A DNA stretch of 64,000 bases from Ephydatia muelleri (Eukaryota; Porifera; Demospongiae; Spongillida; Spongillidae), in NCBI GenBank assembly GCA_013339895.1, contig JABACO010000003.1:765635-829634 (forward strand), written 5' to 3'. The position numbers were made by a program, and so were the translations under genes. The notes beneath the pieces are model-generated. The model was not told the DNA's origin, searched no databases, and saw only the letters and a program-made list of their open reading frames with translations. Below are positions 22,194 to 34,521 of this stretch, one piece after another. The first letter of the stretch is position 1. Every line of letters starts with the position of its first letter.

Positions 22194-23489
22194 CTGTATG
22201 GGACCAGAAGAGAAACCACGGAAGAGCAAAATCAACTGTGGCGATTGACACATCCTATGTACACTGCATACCCCCATGGGCTTATGGTGGTCAAGAGACG
22301 TTCCACGAACAATGAAAACAATGGAATATTAATAATTTTGTATAAACAGTAGCTTATATATGCCCACAAGTGTGCTCTTTTAATGTGACGTCTTAGCTGT
22401 CTCGTGACATCTGGTGATTTTATCAAAGATGTTATTGGAGGGAGATTAAAGTGCCCTAGTACAACATATTCATGTCCTTTCCCTGCGGGCAGCAAATTAT
22501 TATGTTTTGGATATGGAGGTCAACATGTGTATCGCATACATACATGGCTGTCATTGTGGCTACGTCATAACACACTAACATCATTATCCTACACCATGTG
22601 GGGATTTCCCAGGGGAAACCCCTCTCCAAGGACACATGAATGTTCACTGTAGCAAGTACCCAACAGATGAAACGTTGCCATCTCGCTTCCATCAGCTTGT
22701 CTGATCTGATACTGTGGTCAGTTTGAAGTGTCCCATAGCTCAAGTAATCAGTGTTAACTCGCTCTATTGGATATTTACTCATACTGTAAGCAACATTGTA
22801 ATCTATCTGATGGCTTGTAGGCAAACAGTTTTTCCCAGCAGTGCTTGGTGACATCCAAATGAGTGTGCCTGAGTTGTTGTTCAAATCTATTCATAAAAGA
22901 GGCGGAAAGAGTGTTAGAACGAAGTAGGGGATGAAACCAACAACATGGCTTATTTAACCATTCTGTTATCTCCTCAATCTTGTCAAGAACATGTGTACTG
23001 GAATGAGACCACAAGGCATCCTAGTACCATCAGATAGTGAGGAGTTCCCTCATTCCGGAGGGCAAGGCAGTACTTGACCCCTTCCCTTTTCCAAACACCA
23101 ACAGTTTATTGACATGGGATAAACTTATTGATTTAAAGGATGGCACCTGTCTCCTTTCCTGTTCTACAAGTTGTCCTTAACCTATATATAAGTTGGTATC
23201 AATTACAATCTTGTCTCATTGGATGGAAGACAATTACTTCAATAGTAATCCCTTATAGGGAAATGGCTGACTCAACAATACTTTACAGTGTGCAATATTG
23301 TAAACTAAGTAAATAGATATGGAGATATTACAGACACGCTAGGCACAAGCACAGACAGAGGATAGCCATTGTTTGCAGTCACAACCACTGGGTTCCAATA
23401 TATGAGCATTCATAACCTGTACAGCCTCAAAACACAACTAGCAGTACAGCTGTACTCAAGCATGAGTAAACTAAAACAGCATCTAAGAT

Positions 23490-23765
23490 GTCTTCACACT
23501 AACTAATCTGTGGAGTGGTCCACTGGCCCATGTCATTTCCACATAGCTCCTGTAGCCTCCCTTCCAGTGGAGAATGTCATGTCCCCTCCATACAGGGGAG
23601 TAGCTGGGTCAAAGGAGGGCTGGTCAGGTTGCTTGTACATAGCAGGCTTTGGAAGGAATAAATCCAACATCACCACTAGTATGCAATGCCACCTAGATAT
23701 AACATCAACCTTTTTGCAGGTGCAATGTTTATTCCCACACTTGCCACATTTAGATCCGCCACACT
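23490..23765 (-). pseudogene. Array family: Cys exon plus 3' cassette, copy 5
   Basis: The acceptor CATCTCCAATAG (near 23765) opens CGGSKCGKCGNKHCTCKK, and a donor AAAAAG|GTTGATG ends it in phase 0. Joined at CCTTCCAAAG, the cassette then reads PAMYKQPDQPSFDPATPLYG and on to the stop after GAMWK. This copy lacks the 10 nt present in copies 2 and 7, so the longer cassette frame would be used here. Confidence 0.4.
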
Positions 23766-23994
23766 ATTGGAGATGAGACAATTGGATAACCCTAATCCCC
23801 ACACAAACCACAGCCAGTACTGTGGTAAGGGTCTATTATTGCTCTTACCCCCATACCTGTCCTGTTGCCGCCACTCGTTAATCACCCTCAACACAATAAA
23901 CAGCGAATACCGTAGTCATGGGAACGTGGATAACACAACACGTCACGATGCACACTACTCTAGGGAAAGTTGAAGGGAAAGTCCCTAACATTAC

Positions 23995-24086
23995 CTGTAT
24001 GGATCATATTTATTAGAACACAACTTCAATGACATGATGATGGGTATGGCTATGCTGCGGACAGCAAGGGTTACCATGACCGCCAT
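23995..24086 (-). CDS. Array family: hydrophobic first exon, copy 2
   Basis: ATG at 24086 opens MAVMVTLAVRSIAIPIIMSL then KLCSNKYDPY, ending in phase 2 at a clean donor, ATACAG|GTAATG. The next acceptor-like site is TTTCCCTAGAG at about 23957, giving an intron of only about 37 bp. The hydrophobic stretch suggests a signal peptide or membrane anchor. Downstream joining is uncertain. Confidence 0.4.
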
Positions 24087-24666
24087 TGGCTTATTTAACC
24101 ATTTTGCTATCTGACGACCTTGTATTGACGAGGTTACTTCTTGCATCTGTACCAGAGTGAAGACCGCAAGGCTGTCCTAGGACTATCAAATATGTAGTGA
24201 GGAGCTCCATCATTCAGGGCAAGGCAGTACTTGACCCCTCCCCCTTTTCCTAATCCCAACATTTTAGTAATTTGGCTCTCTAAATAGAAAATGAAAATGA
24301 AGGCAGTTCCCCACCACCTTCCCTATTGCACTATTGGTGGATCCAGCAATGCCAGATGGCCTTAACCTACATGTATGTTAGTTTTAATAACTATCGTTTT
24401 TCTAGCTTAGAAAATTGGACACTATTAACCAATAGAAATCCCTTGATAAGAGAAATTACTGAAGCAAAATACACATATAATATTGTGAACTAAGAAAAAA
24501 ATAGATTAATTGAGACATTAAAGACATGCTGGGCACAAGCACAGACATAGAGTAGCCATTGTTTGCATTCACGACCACTTGGTACCAATATATGAACATT
24601 CATAACTTGTACACAACTAGCAGTACAGCGGTACTCAAGTATGAGTAAACTAAAACAGCATCTACC

Positions 24667-24955
24667 ATGTGTCCACACTAACTAATCTCTGGAGTGGTCC
24701 ACTAGCCCATGTCATTTCGACATAGCTCCTGTAGCCTCCCTTCCAGTGGAGAATGTCATGTCCCCTCCATACAGAGGAGTAGCTGGGTCAAAGGAGGGCT
24801 GGTCAGGTTGCCTGTACACAACATGTTCCTGAAGGAGACAGGGGAAGAGTAACCAACATTTACTACGGTCACATAAGTAACATCAACCTACACGACGGCT
24901 GCTGCAGGTACAAGGATCGTTCCCGCATTTTCCGCATTTAGTAGGATTGCCCTTT
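24667..24955 (-). pseudogene. Array family: Cys exon plus 3' cassette, copy 6
   Basis: The Cys exon reads PTKCGKCGNDPCTCSSRRV (24950-24885) with donor GTAG|GTTGATG, and the cassette starts after CTCCTTCAG near 24830. A phase 1 join gives GTCCVQ-like ends, as in copy 1. The upstream part at about 25050 has a frame problem (GATATGGGG). Confidence 0.4.
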
Positions 24956-25867
24956 TAGAGATCAGAGTATTTGATAAAGTTTTGCCAACATAAACCAATG
25001 TGGGTAAGGGTCTATTTCTTATCTTGTATTGCTCTTACCCCCATATCTGTCCTGCCGCCACTCAAAGTCACCGCCACCACAATAAACAGCACATAATACC
25101 GTATATTCTTGTAGTCATGGGAACGTAGCTATAACACACGTGTGCAATACTCAAGGGAAAGTTGAAGCAAAAGTCCCTAACTTTGGCATCTACATGTACA
25201 GTATAGATTGAGAATGCAACATTAATCTATTCCCATGTTCATTACGTCACAGCAAAGAATGTGGCTATTCTAGCGACAGCAAGGGTCACCATGACAACCG
25301 TTGGTGTATTTAACCATTCTGTTATCTGCACAAACTTGTATTGACGAGGATACTTTCCAACATCTGTACTGGAATGAGACCATAAGGCATCCTAGTACCA
25401 CCAGTTAGAGAGGAGGTCCCACCAGATGTGTAGCTCCATCATCACCTGGGGCTTCAAACAGGGAATGGCATCGCAGCAATACTAATGAGTTTGTAACAAT
25501 AGATGTTATGGGCACGAATTTGGGTGAAGCCAAGACATTGTGTCGACTCCAAGAGGGGTTGTATTGACCAGGTTATGGGGAGGCTGTTACACTAAGTGAG
25601 TTTAGTTCTCATTGGCTATCTATGCTGGGTTGATTACTCTTTAATATGAGTAACACAAGATGAAGCACAGTGGAGAGCACACATGTGGCGCAGACATGCC
25701 ATCCCGGCACCTTGACCCAACTCGGCACTGAGTAGCACCAAACAGTATGATCATGCTAATGGATATGTATCTGCACTGGTCATGTTCAAATCAGACTTGC
25801 ATGTCAGTCTAAGTCAGCAATTGTAACTATTGTGCTGTCCATAGCTTCTGTCAGTTACCAGTCACGG

Positions 25868-26292
25868 TTAACTTGCAGATCCATTTTGCCCACCAAATGC
25901 TGCTGTAGTCCCGATGATGGCCACACCCACAGTGATGACAGAACAACCAGTGACAACAGCAACCACATCCACAATAATGACAGCTGCTTTCACACCACCA
26001 CTGGTAAGCAATGGAAGTATTTAAAGGATGACATGATTACAGGCTCTGTTGTTCATACACCCAAACACCACCTGTGCTAAATATTCATCTGTGGGTGCGG
26101 GGCATATACATGTATTGTTATAAATACTGGACAATGTACCGCTGTTTGGGTTCAAATAATGCCTGTAGGCAAAGTACCAAGGCATTTCAAAATCATGCCC
26201 TGCTTTGGAAATGCACATATAGCTTACCTTAGTGAGTCTCTATGTTTGGATGAACCACATGACCCATGATCTCCATCTTTACATGACTCCAT
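25868..26292 (-). CDS. Array family: linker exon plus transmembrane exon (26 kb unit)
   Basis: The exon at 26228-26292 (65 nt, donor CTAAG|GTAAGC) encodes ESCKDGDHGSCGSSKHRDSL and ends in phase 2. The exon at 25868-26000, after the acceptor CCATTGCTTACCAG, completes the split codon as Ser. It continues GGVKAAVIIVDVVAVVTG, then SVITVGVAIIGTTAAFGG and a short tail, QNGSAS-stop. The hydrophobic run of about 35 residues fits a C-terminal membrane span with a very short cytoplasmic end. The 13-codon exon seen in other copies is not recognisable upstream; the linker exon here begins with ATG after its acceptor. Family unknown. Confidence 0.5.
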
Positions 26293-27079
26293 CTGTCATA
26301 AGGAACAAAACAGTTGCTTTTAATTCCCACTCTGTTAGTTTTGATCTGTTTCTAGTTAACCCCTAGCCATAGTTTACATAGTGATCAAAACCCTGGATTA
26401 TCACAGGGTTTGTTTGTGCATCACTTACACGTGAAGCAATTGCTGTCACCTTGAATCCAAGCAACGCAACATATTGTAGTCCTCCAGGCTATAAGCAGTA
26501 ACTTATAGTTTGCTCTTGTAACTTGACTTGGTGTTTATTGACATCCGGTGATGTTATTGTGTGGAGATTAAAGTATAACATATTCATGTCCCTTTCCCAG
26601 TGGGCATCATATCCATATATTTTGGGTATGGAGGTCAACATGTGTATCGCATTCGTACATGGCTGTCATTGTGGCTACGTCATAACACACTAACATTATT
26701 ATCCTACACCATGTGGGGATTTCCCAGGGAAAACCCCGGACACAAGAAATGTTCACTCAGGCAAGTACCCAATGGATAAAACATTGCCGTTTTAAAACTA
26801 AATCTCACTCCCATCAGCTTCTGATCTGATGCCCTGGTCAGTTAGAAACGTCACAAGGATCTAACTATGCCAGTTGTGACATGTATGTTAGTTTCAGTAC
26901 AATTTTGTCTTGCTGGATGGAAGACAATTAGATCAATAGTAATCCCTTATAGATTCATCTGTGGTTGCTTATACTATATGATATACGGTATATATGAGCA
27001 TTCATAACTTGTACAGCCTCAAACACAACTAGCAGTACAGCGGTACTCAAGCATGAGTAAACAAAAACAGCATCTACCA

Positions 27080-27375
27080 TGTGTCCACACTAACTAATCT
27101 CTGGAGTGGTCCACTGGCCCATGTCATTTCCACATAGCTCCTGTAGCCTTCCTTCCAGTGGAGAATGTCATGTCCCCTCCATACAGAGGAGTAGCTGGGT
27201 CAAAGAGGGCTGGTCGGGTTGCCTGTACATAGCACGCTTCTATAGAAGAGAGGAATAGAGATCCAACATCACCACTATTATGCTGCTACGCCACCTAAAT
27301 AACATCAACCCACAGGACGTTTTTTGCAGGTGCAAGGTTTATTCCCACAGCCACCACATTTGGATCCGCCATTCT
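27080..27375 (-). pseudogene. Array family: Cys exon plus 3' cassette, copy 7
   Basis: The acceptor CATCTCCAATAG leads to NGGSKCGGCGNKPCTCKKRPV in phase 0, then a donor GTGG|GTTGATG in phase 1. The cassette acceptor gives ACYVQ-type ends. Directly upstream (27520-27595) a 40-bp segment with CCGTATATCCTCGCTCGTAG is tandemly duplicated. Confidence 0.4.
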
Positions 27376-28087
27376 ATTGGAGATGAGACCATTAGATAAC
27401 CCTAATCCCCACACAAACCACAGCCAGTACTGTGGTAAAGGTCTATTTCTTATCCTGTATTGCTCTTACTCCGTTGTCCATGTCCTGTCCTGTCACTCGA
27501 GATTCACTGACACCACAATAAACAGCACACACCGTATATCCTCGCTCGTAGTCATGGTCACATACCGTATATCCTCGCTCGTAGTCATGGCAACATGAAT
27601 GACACAGCACACATCACAGTGTGCAGTATCCTACGTGAAGTTGAAGGGAAAGTCCCTAACTTTGGTTACTTCCAACATCTGTACTGGAGTGAGCCATCCT
27701 AGTACCACCAGATGGGTACGTGAGGAGTTCCGTCATTCAGGGCAAGGCAGTACATGACCCTTCCCCTTTTCCAAATCCCAACACATTATAAACTTGTATC
27801 CTCAATCGTTTTTATAGCTTAGAAAATTGGAGGCTATAGAAATCCCTTGATAAGAGAAATTACTGAAGCAAGATACGCTTTAGTGAGTGCAATACTGTTA
27901 ACTAGGTAAATAGATTAAGTGAGATATGCTGGGTACAAGTACAGATATAGAGTAGCCATTGTTTGCACTCACAACCACTTGGTACCAATATACGAGCATT
28001 CATAACTTGTACAGCCTCAAAACACAACTAGCCAACTAGCAGTACAGCGGTACTGAAGCATGAGTAAACTAAAACAGCATCTACCAT

Positions 28088-28310
28088 GTGTCCACACTAA
28101 CTAATCTCTGGAGTGGTCCACTAGCCCATGTCATTTCCACATAGCTCCTGTAGCCTCCCTTCCAGTGGAGAATGTCATGTCCCCTCCATTTAGAGGAGTA
28201 GCTGGGTCAAAAGAGGGCTGGTCAGGTAGCCTGTACATAGCACGCTTCTATAGAAGAGAAGAATAGAGATCCAACATCACCAGCTACGCCACCTACGTTG
28301 CAGGTGCAAG
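28088..28310 (-). pseudogene. Array family: 3' cassette, copy 8, with truncated Cys exon
   Basis: The cassette is intact (28250-28100), but the Cys exon upstream is cut to a short NKPCTC-like remnant near 28290-28310. Similarity to the array then ends. This is one breakpoint of the tandem duplication. Confidence 0.4.
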
Positions 28311-28651
28311 GTTTATTCATTATTGTGTATAGAATAGAAGTATTATCCCACAACAATATATCCTTCCCTTCCCCTGGTCACACAGATCCCACAAATCTAA
28401 TTCTTTAGTGGGTAGAATTAGAGTTTATAATGAAATAGGGATAAAACTATCAGCACGGTTTAAAAAGTCAGCCCATTTCGCAAGATGCAATTTATTTTTT
28501 GTTCAGATCGTAAATAGACTTTTTTTTTTGTTCTTCATTTTTTTAATATATACAAATACATATTATTACAAATGACCATGCACAAAACAACCCCCTCACC
28601 CTCAAGCAGGTCCGTTCTTTTGGCGTTGTTAATATTTAAATGCAAACATAA

Positions 28652-29229
28652 ATGGCACTGACATGTGTACCTTTACCCTAGATGGCACTGACATGTGCAC
28701 CTTTACCCTAGATGGCACTGACATGTGCACCTTTACCCTAGATGGCACTGACATGTGCACCTTTACCCTAGATGGCACAGACATGTGCACCTTTACCCTA
28801 GATGGCACTGACATGTGCACCTTTACCCTAGATGGCACTGACATGTGCACCTTTACCCTAGATGGCACTGACATGTGCACCTTTACCCTAGATGGCACAG
28901 ACATGTGCACCTTTACCCTAGATGGCACTGACATGTGCACCTTTACCCTAGATGGCACTGACATGTGCACCTTTACCCTAGATGGCACTGACATGTGCAC
29001 CTTTACCCTAGATGGCACTGTCATGTGCACCTTTACCCTAGATGGCACTGACATGTGCACCTTGACCCTAGATGGCACTGACATGTGCACCTTTACCCTA
29101 GATGGCACTGTCATGTGCACCTTTACCCTAGATGGCACTGACATGTGCACCTTTACCCTAGATGGCACTGACATGTGCACCTTGACCCTAGATGGCACTG
29201 ACATGTGCACCGTTACCCTAGATGGCACT
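28652..29229. repeat. Minisatellite, 30-bp unit, ~19 copies
   Basis: The unit is GATGGCACTGACATGTGCAC followed by CTTTACCCTA and is very uniform. Being a multiple of 3 it is open on both strands (plus MCTFTLDGTD; minus VPSRVKVHMS), which is a consequence of repetition. Each unit read on the minus strand contains CTAG|GGTAAAG, a donor-like sequence. Related single or few-copy forms lie at 30600 and 35595-35790. Confidence 0.95.
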
Positions 29230-29522
29230 GCATACAACAATATCTGATACAAAAGATACACACAGACACAACACATGAAATACACATTGTGGCACACACA
29301 TACACAACATACACACACAAACACAAACACAGATACTAAACACACACACAAACAAACACGCATGCACACACAGACATGCACAGACACACATATGATGTAG
29401 CTAATGGTGTGGAATTATGCAAGCCTGTGCACAATTGCCGTTCAAATGAGACGAAAGTATCAGTCGATGTCAGCAGTTGTAGCCATTACACTGTCCACAG
29501 CTTCAGGCAGTTACACTGACAT

Positions 29523-29935
29523 TTAACTTTTATGGCAACCAAATCCTCCTGCAGCCCCGATGATGACCACACCCATAGTGACGACAGCAACCACACCCAA
29601 AACAATGACAGCAGCTATTCACACCACCACTGGTAAGCAATGAACACCACCAGTACTGAATATTCATCTGTGGATGCATTATCCAGGGGGCATATAAATG
29701 CACTGTTATAAACACTGGATGATGTGTACCGGTGTTTGGGAACAAAGAACACCTTCAACCTGTTCAGAGTGAAACTATTGGACCTTACTAACATGTAATC
29801 ACACCAAGACAAAGTCCTAAATTATACCTTGCTTTAGAAATGCACAAAGATCTTTTCCCTAGAGAGTCTGCACATTTAGATGAACCAAATGATCCACGAT
29901 CTCCACCTTTACTTGGCTCGGTCTGTCAGAATTAA
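29523..29935 (-). pseudogene. Array family: dead linker + transmembrane exons (29 kb unit)
   Basis: The linker exon (about 29868-29935) reads TEPSKGGDRGSFGSSKCADS. Its donor is destroyed: the GT of the other copies is GG at about 29857. The transmembrane exon (29523-29629) has one extra base near its start, so the hydrophobic frame is lost. Both defects point to a pseudogene. Confidence 0.6.
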
Positions 29936-30791
29936 CAAAACCATAAAGTATCCCAGTACAACATTTATTAAAATACAACATATTCATGTCCCTTTCGTTT
30001 GGGTAGCAAATTAATATGTTTTGGATATGGAGGTCAACATGTGTATCACATGTGTACATGGCTGCCATTGTGGCTACGTCATAACGCACTACATTATTAT
30101 CCTACACAATTTGGGGATTTCCCAGGGGAAACCCCTCTTCATATAGGACACATGAAATGTTGACTTGCAGTACATAACGGATAAAATGTTGCCTTTTAAA
30201 AAAAGAATCCTATACAATCAGCTTCTTATCTGATACCCTGCGGTGTGCGCCAGAGCTCAACCAAACCCAAACGCTAGCTTGTTGTATTGGATTTGCATTC
30301 ATACTTTAAGCAACGTAATTTCTCTGACGGCTCATAAGTAAATTTTGTTTTCCAGCATTGGGCCTCAGTTATTATTCCTAAGAGAGAGACGATAAACTAC
30401 CCAATGCATTCCTAGGAGGATATACTCTACGACAGGTGTCACGGGTCCCCTGACATATGCTACCAACATGCTCACATGCCTCGGTGAACCACGCTCTGTC
30501 TAGTAAGTGTAGATCTCATCGGCAATAATGTTTCTATGCTGGCAATGCTTTTTATAGTACGAAACAAGATGGACCTCAGTGGTGAGAGCACATGTCACAC
30601 TTGCACCTTCACCTGGATGGCACTGAGTACCACAACGGCTGGTACAAAGGATATGATCGTACTAATGGATATGAATTTTATATTCAGCGAACATTTGCAC
30701 TTGTCATGTTCAAATGAGACTTGCATATCAGTCTAAGTCAGCAGTTCTAACTATTGCTCTGTCCACAGTTTCTGTCAGTAACCAGTCACGG

Positions 30792-31429
30792 TTAACTTTC
30801 AGATTTCTTTTGGCTGCTTAATGCTGCGGTCCCGACGATGGCTGCACCCGCAACACCCACTGCCACAACACTCATAGTGACGACAGCAACCGTACCAATA
30901 ACCAGGCCAGCTGCTATCACACCACCGCTGGTAAGCAATGGAAGCGTTTAAAGAATGACATGGTTACAGACAGACTGTTGTACATGCACTTGGAACGCCA
31001 TCAGTACTGAATATTCATTTGTGGGTGCATTATCCAGTTTCACACATAGATATGTTTGGCCAATGCACAAATTCAGAGAGAAACTGTTGGTTACTAACAT
31101 GTGAACACTTACATGTTGTACCAAGGCAAGGCCTTGCTTTATAAATGCACATGAATCTTTACCTTAGTTTGGATGAACCTGATGACCCACTATCTCCATC
31201 TTTACTTGACTCGCTCTGTCAGAAAGAACAAAACCATTGTGCAAACCAAGTATCGGCCGTAATTACACTGAATTCCCACACTGTTAGTTTTGGTCTCTTG
31301 TAGTTGAACCCTAACCATAGTTTGTATAGTGACCAAAGGCCCTGGATTATCTCAGGGTTTGTTGGCGCATCACTTACCCCCATGCCCCTTGCGTCCAGTT
31401 ATCTTGTCCAGTTATCTTGCTTCAGAATG
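30792..31429 (-). pseudogene. Array family: 13-codon, linker and transmembrane exons (31 kb unit, frameshifted)
   Basis: Three exons with consensus borders: 31378-31429, 31163-31215 (53 nt) and 30792-30927 (136 nt). The last two join in phase 2 and encode SESSKDGDSGSSGSSKLS, then GGVIAAGLVIGTVAVVTM, SVVAVGVAGAAIVGTAAL and a tail SSQKKSES. The first exon is 52 nt instead of 39: a 13-bp tandem duplication (AAGATAACTGGAC) and a TCA-to-TAA change interrupt HSEAR. The 3' part is therefore well kept while the upstream join is broken. Skipping the 52-nt exon is possible in principle. Confidence 0.5.
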
Positions 31430-31624
31430 CTGTGTTAGCAGGGTGTGACTATTGTACCGTATAAGGGTGTATGTCCCATTCTATTTAAGTGTATTGTACA
31501 TTTCCTGTCTGGGATATACCATCACGAGAACTGAAACCTAGGTGACTGAGAGATCAGCATTTTCGATTTACTGTTTGGATAATAAGATAAATGTTACATA
31601 CGAGCAGCTACAATCACATCTCTA

Positions 31625-31830
31625 ATATTCATTTATTCATTGGGAGGTGTAGCAGTGCAAAGGCCCACATGCTTAGAGATTTCACTTATGCACGGTTCAG
31701 CGATTTGTATTATCTGCTGGAGCATATTCTCGTCTGGTCGCATGATCAGTGCCATGCTTGATGGCCTACTGTCACCATGGGGTTGTTATATCGATAGAAC
31801 ACGAGGGATGTTGACAACACCTCGTAACTT
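31625..31830 (-). pseudogene. Frameshifted copy of the 65-codon ORF at 36808-37005
   Basis: The last ~45 codons (RPDENMLQQIIQIAEPCISE then ISKHVGLCTAT) are almost unchanged. One base is missing in AACCCC-ATGGTGACAG relative to 36950, and the N-terminal half differs. Confidence 0.55.
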
Positions 31831-32125
31831 GCTGGTGCTGCAAACTTTTTTTTAAAGCACACTAAGAAGCATATTGGCAAAGTGCAATTGTGCAAGCCTA
31901 AACATTGATATAATCCTTTGGGGCAGCATTTGTTATCAATAATCATATGTCTTCATTGCAAGGGGAATTCTAAGGGACAGTCCCCTCCAGCCATAATGCA
32001 CAAATGGTATATTGCTGATTTTGGTTATATAGTTATTTGGTTTATTAGCTTCTTTCCTGCCATGACCCTTGCAGAGATTTGTTGTATGCTACAGATAAAA
32101 TCCCATGATTTTACAGATTTGCATA

Positions 32126-32925
32126 ATATGGGACAGTTTCCGCGAAAATGTCCCATGTTTAATAACATTATAACTATAAAAATGCTCTGCACGTGAATCA
32201 TCGTTGCGTCCGAACGGTTAATGCTGTCGATTTTCTATTTTCACCACATGATGCCACACCATCTCTCTATGGATAAACCGAATATTGTCTCTTAGCTCCA
32301 CTCCCTGGGGAAAATACAAGAGGTCTTACCTCCAGGGGTTCGAAACACAAGTATTTCCCTAGGAGTGTCGGCATTGCCTCAAATTCGGTTTCCAGTTAGA
32401 GAAGCTCTTGAGGTACTTAAATATCCTTTTCGTTAATTTTTACTTCATCATGTGATAAGATATTTGCTTTCTAAGTTAAAGCACATTTCCTGCTAGTTTC
32501 GAGGGTCGGGTCTAATGTATAATATTATATGCATTAGACCCGACCCGCGAAACTAGCGGGAAATGTGCTTTAACTTAGAAAGCAAATATCTTATCACATG
32601 TTGAAGTAAAAATTAACGAAAAGGATGTTTAAGTACCTCAAGAGCTTCTCTAACTGGAAACTGAATTTGAGGCAATGCCGACACTCCTGCAGGGAAATAC
32701 TCGTGTTTCGAACCCCTGGAGGTAAGACCTCTTGTATTTTCCTCAGGGAGTGGAGCTAAGAGACAATATTCGGTTTGTCCATAGAGAGATGGTGTGGCAT
32801 CATGTGGTGAAAATAGGAAGTCGACAGCATTAACCGTTTTGACGCTACGACGATTCACACGCAGAGCATTTTTATAGTTATAATGTTATAAAACATAGGA
32901 CATTTTCGCGGAAACTCTCCCATAT
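32126..32925. mobile_element. Long foldback element 2 (~800 bp)
   Basis: The ends are ATATGGGACAGTTTCCGCG and its near complement. The arms of about 390 bp meet at a perfect central palindrome (GCATTAGACCCGACCC region, 32510-32550). It has the same architecture as elements 1 and 3: CAAATTCGGTTTCC and CGTTAATTTTTA.TTCAT blocks at the same relative places. The related segment at 37195-37250 lacks the insertion. Confidence 0.85.
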
Positions 32926-33101
32926 TATATATATAATAGACACTACATTTACATAGATTTTGTACATTATTGATCATGCTAAGGTCCTAATGGATTCAGT
33001 TCACATGGTTTTATCATGATGCCTAACAAGGCTACAATTCTAACAAACATGGCTTCTAGTGTTTTGCTATTAACTAAGAAGTTTTAAGTAGCAGCTGTTG
33101 T

Positions 33102-33490
33102 TTATTCCACCATCACTTTCACAGCAACCGCGACAATGGCCAAACACACAGCAAGTACAGCAACTCTACTGCAGGTAAACAAAAAAGGAAATAATGTTAA
33201 TAAAATTGTGATCTTGAATTGTAATTGTACAGTTGTGGAATCTTCAAGCGAGGCACTGTTAATACATATGGTGTGCGGTGTACACTAGGTAGGAGCTCAT
33301 GCGTCCACTATTACTATTACACAAATTGAAACAGAAAAGTAAAGTATGCAGATATTCAGTTAGATAAATACAGAGGGCGTGGCAGCTCAAAGCAAAAATT
33401 TTAAACATGCATACATAGCTCACCGTGATGGGATATCAATATTTTAGTTTAGACGAATTTGAGGATCCACGCAACTGGAGTAGTTCTGTC
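33102..33490 (-). pseudogene. Array family: linker + transmembrane exons (33 kb unit)
   Basis: The transmembrane exon at 33102-33168 follows the acceptor TTTACCTGCAG and reads RVAVLAVCLAIVAVAVKVMV then E-stop: a short hydrophobic C-terminus. The linker exon ends at CATCACG|GTGAGC (33424), as in the 37-kb unit. It lacks about 8 nt relative to that unit, which brings a stop (SSKLKY-stop) before the junction. A truncated, non-membrane product is possible, but a dead copy is more likely. Confidence 0.45.
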
Positions 33491-33631
33491 CCGAGGAGGG
33501 GGAAAAAAACTATTTATGCAGCGTATTTACCTCAAATGAACTTAAACACCCACAAAGTTAGCTTTGGTGAGTTGAACCACAAGCTTAGATCACATAGTGG
33601 TCAAGAGCCCTTACCCTATTGATAGCACACT

Positions 33632-33742
33632 CTTACCCCCATGTTGGCTTACCCCATGTTGGCTTACCCCCATGTTGGCTTACCCCATGTTGGCTTACCC
33701 CCATGTTGGCTTACCCCATGTTGGCTTACCCCATGTTGTTTC
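33632..33742. repeat. Minisatellite amplifying an exon/donor junction (~16-17 bp unit)
   Basis: About seven units of GTAAGCCAACATGGGG(G) on the minus strand. The unmultiplied form at 37.92 kb is AATATGGGG|GTAAGC, a consensus 5' splice site, so each unit carries one complete donor-like site. Confidence 0.85.
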
Positions 33743-34464
33743 ACTGATCGTAGCTTTGTAGGTACGCCCTGCGACCATTTATATGAAGTTCTATTAAGGC
33801 ATTTTATCATCTATTTTAAAAACTCAGGCACACCCTGTCTTAGGACACGTTTGACCACAGTATGAGAGTCGACACACGCAGCTCTAAATTTGACTACAGT
33901 ATCACAATGCGAACAGAATACAAATACATGAGAATGCGCTAAAGGCAGTACAAGGCACAATATAGTGGAAATGGACCATTGCAAAAGAACACACCTAGGA
34001 GAGCGCTATCTTTTTCTATTATACCTAGCCATTGATTTCCATACAAACTAACTGCTGTATTGGAACTTGGAACCCAAATATTGTTGACATACCAGGGAAC
34101 AAAAAGTTTGATTCCGGATGACTCCTCTCTGTGCCCATCTTTGGGGATTCACCAAGCTGAGGGAGAGTTTGCTTTCAAATTATGACTTTTCAACCATTTA
34201 CTCTTTAGTCTACCTTGTGCATTACACCAATAGTGCATGCCACCTAATGTTTCCCCCTCCAACCCCAACTTATCCTGTTTTTATTATCTATTCCTTTCTT
34301 CTTATCCACTATGTCTTTTATGTTGGCCTTATACTGCATTCTAGCGGGATATGAGGAAATGGGTGGGGAACCCCTTTTGTTCAGTCCCTCAGTTCACAGC
34401 AGCAGACATGCTGGGGCAACAGGGACCACACAGCTCACTGTACTCACGTTGGGCCTCTCGTTAC

Positions 34465-34521
34465 CTGCACAATCCTGCATTCACAAGGATACTTGCCACA
34501 ACTCCCACATTTGCACGCATT
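34465..34521 (-). CDS. Array family: 57-nt Cys exon, NACKCGSCGKYPCEC type, copy 2
   Basis: Identical exon to 22137-22193 in length, phase (0/0), splice sites and encoded residues. The next acceptor, GTTGCCCCAG, gives HVCCYDLRD and a stop. The block 34360-34590 is nearly identical to 22045-22270. Confidence 0.5.

Noticed and set aside
28652-29229. CRISPR-like regular array
   Set aside because: The units are contiguous with no unique spacers, and the context is an animal genome. The same holds for the arrays at 5.1, 20.2, 35.6 and 56.6 kb.
28629-29387. Long repeat protein frames (MCTFTLDGTD or VPSRVKVHMS repeats)
   Set aside because: They are open on both strands only because a 30-bp minisatellite unit without stops is repeated.
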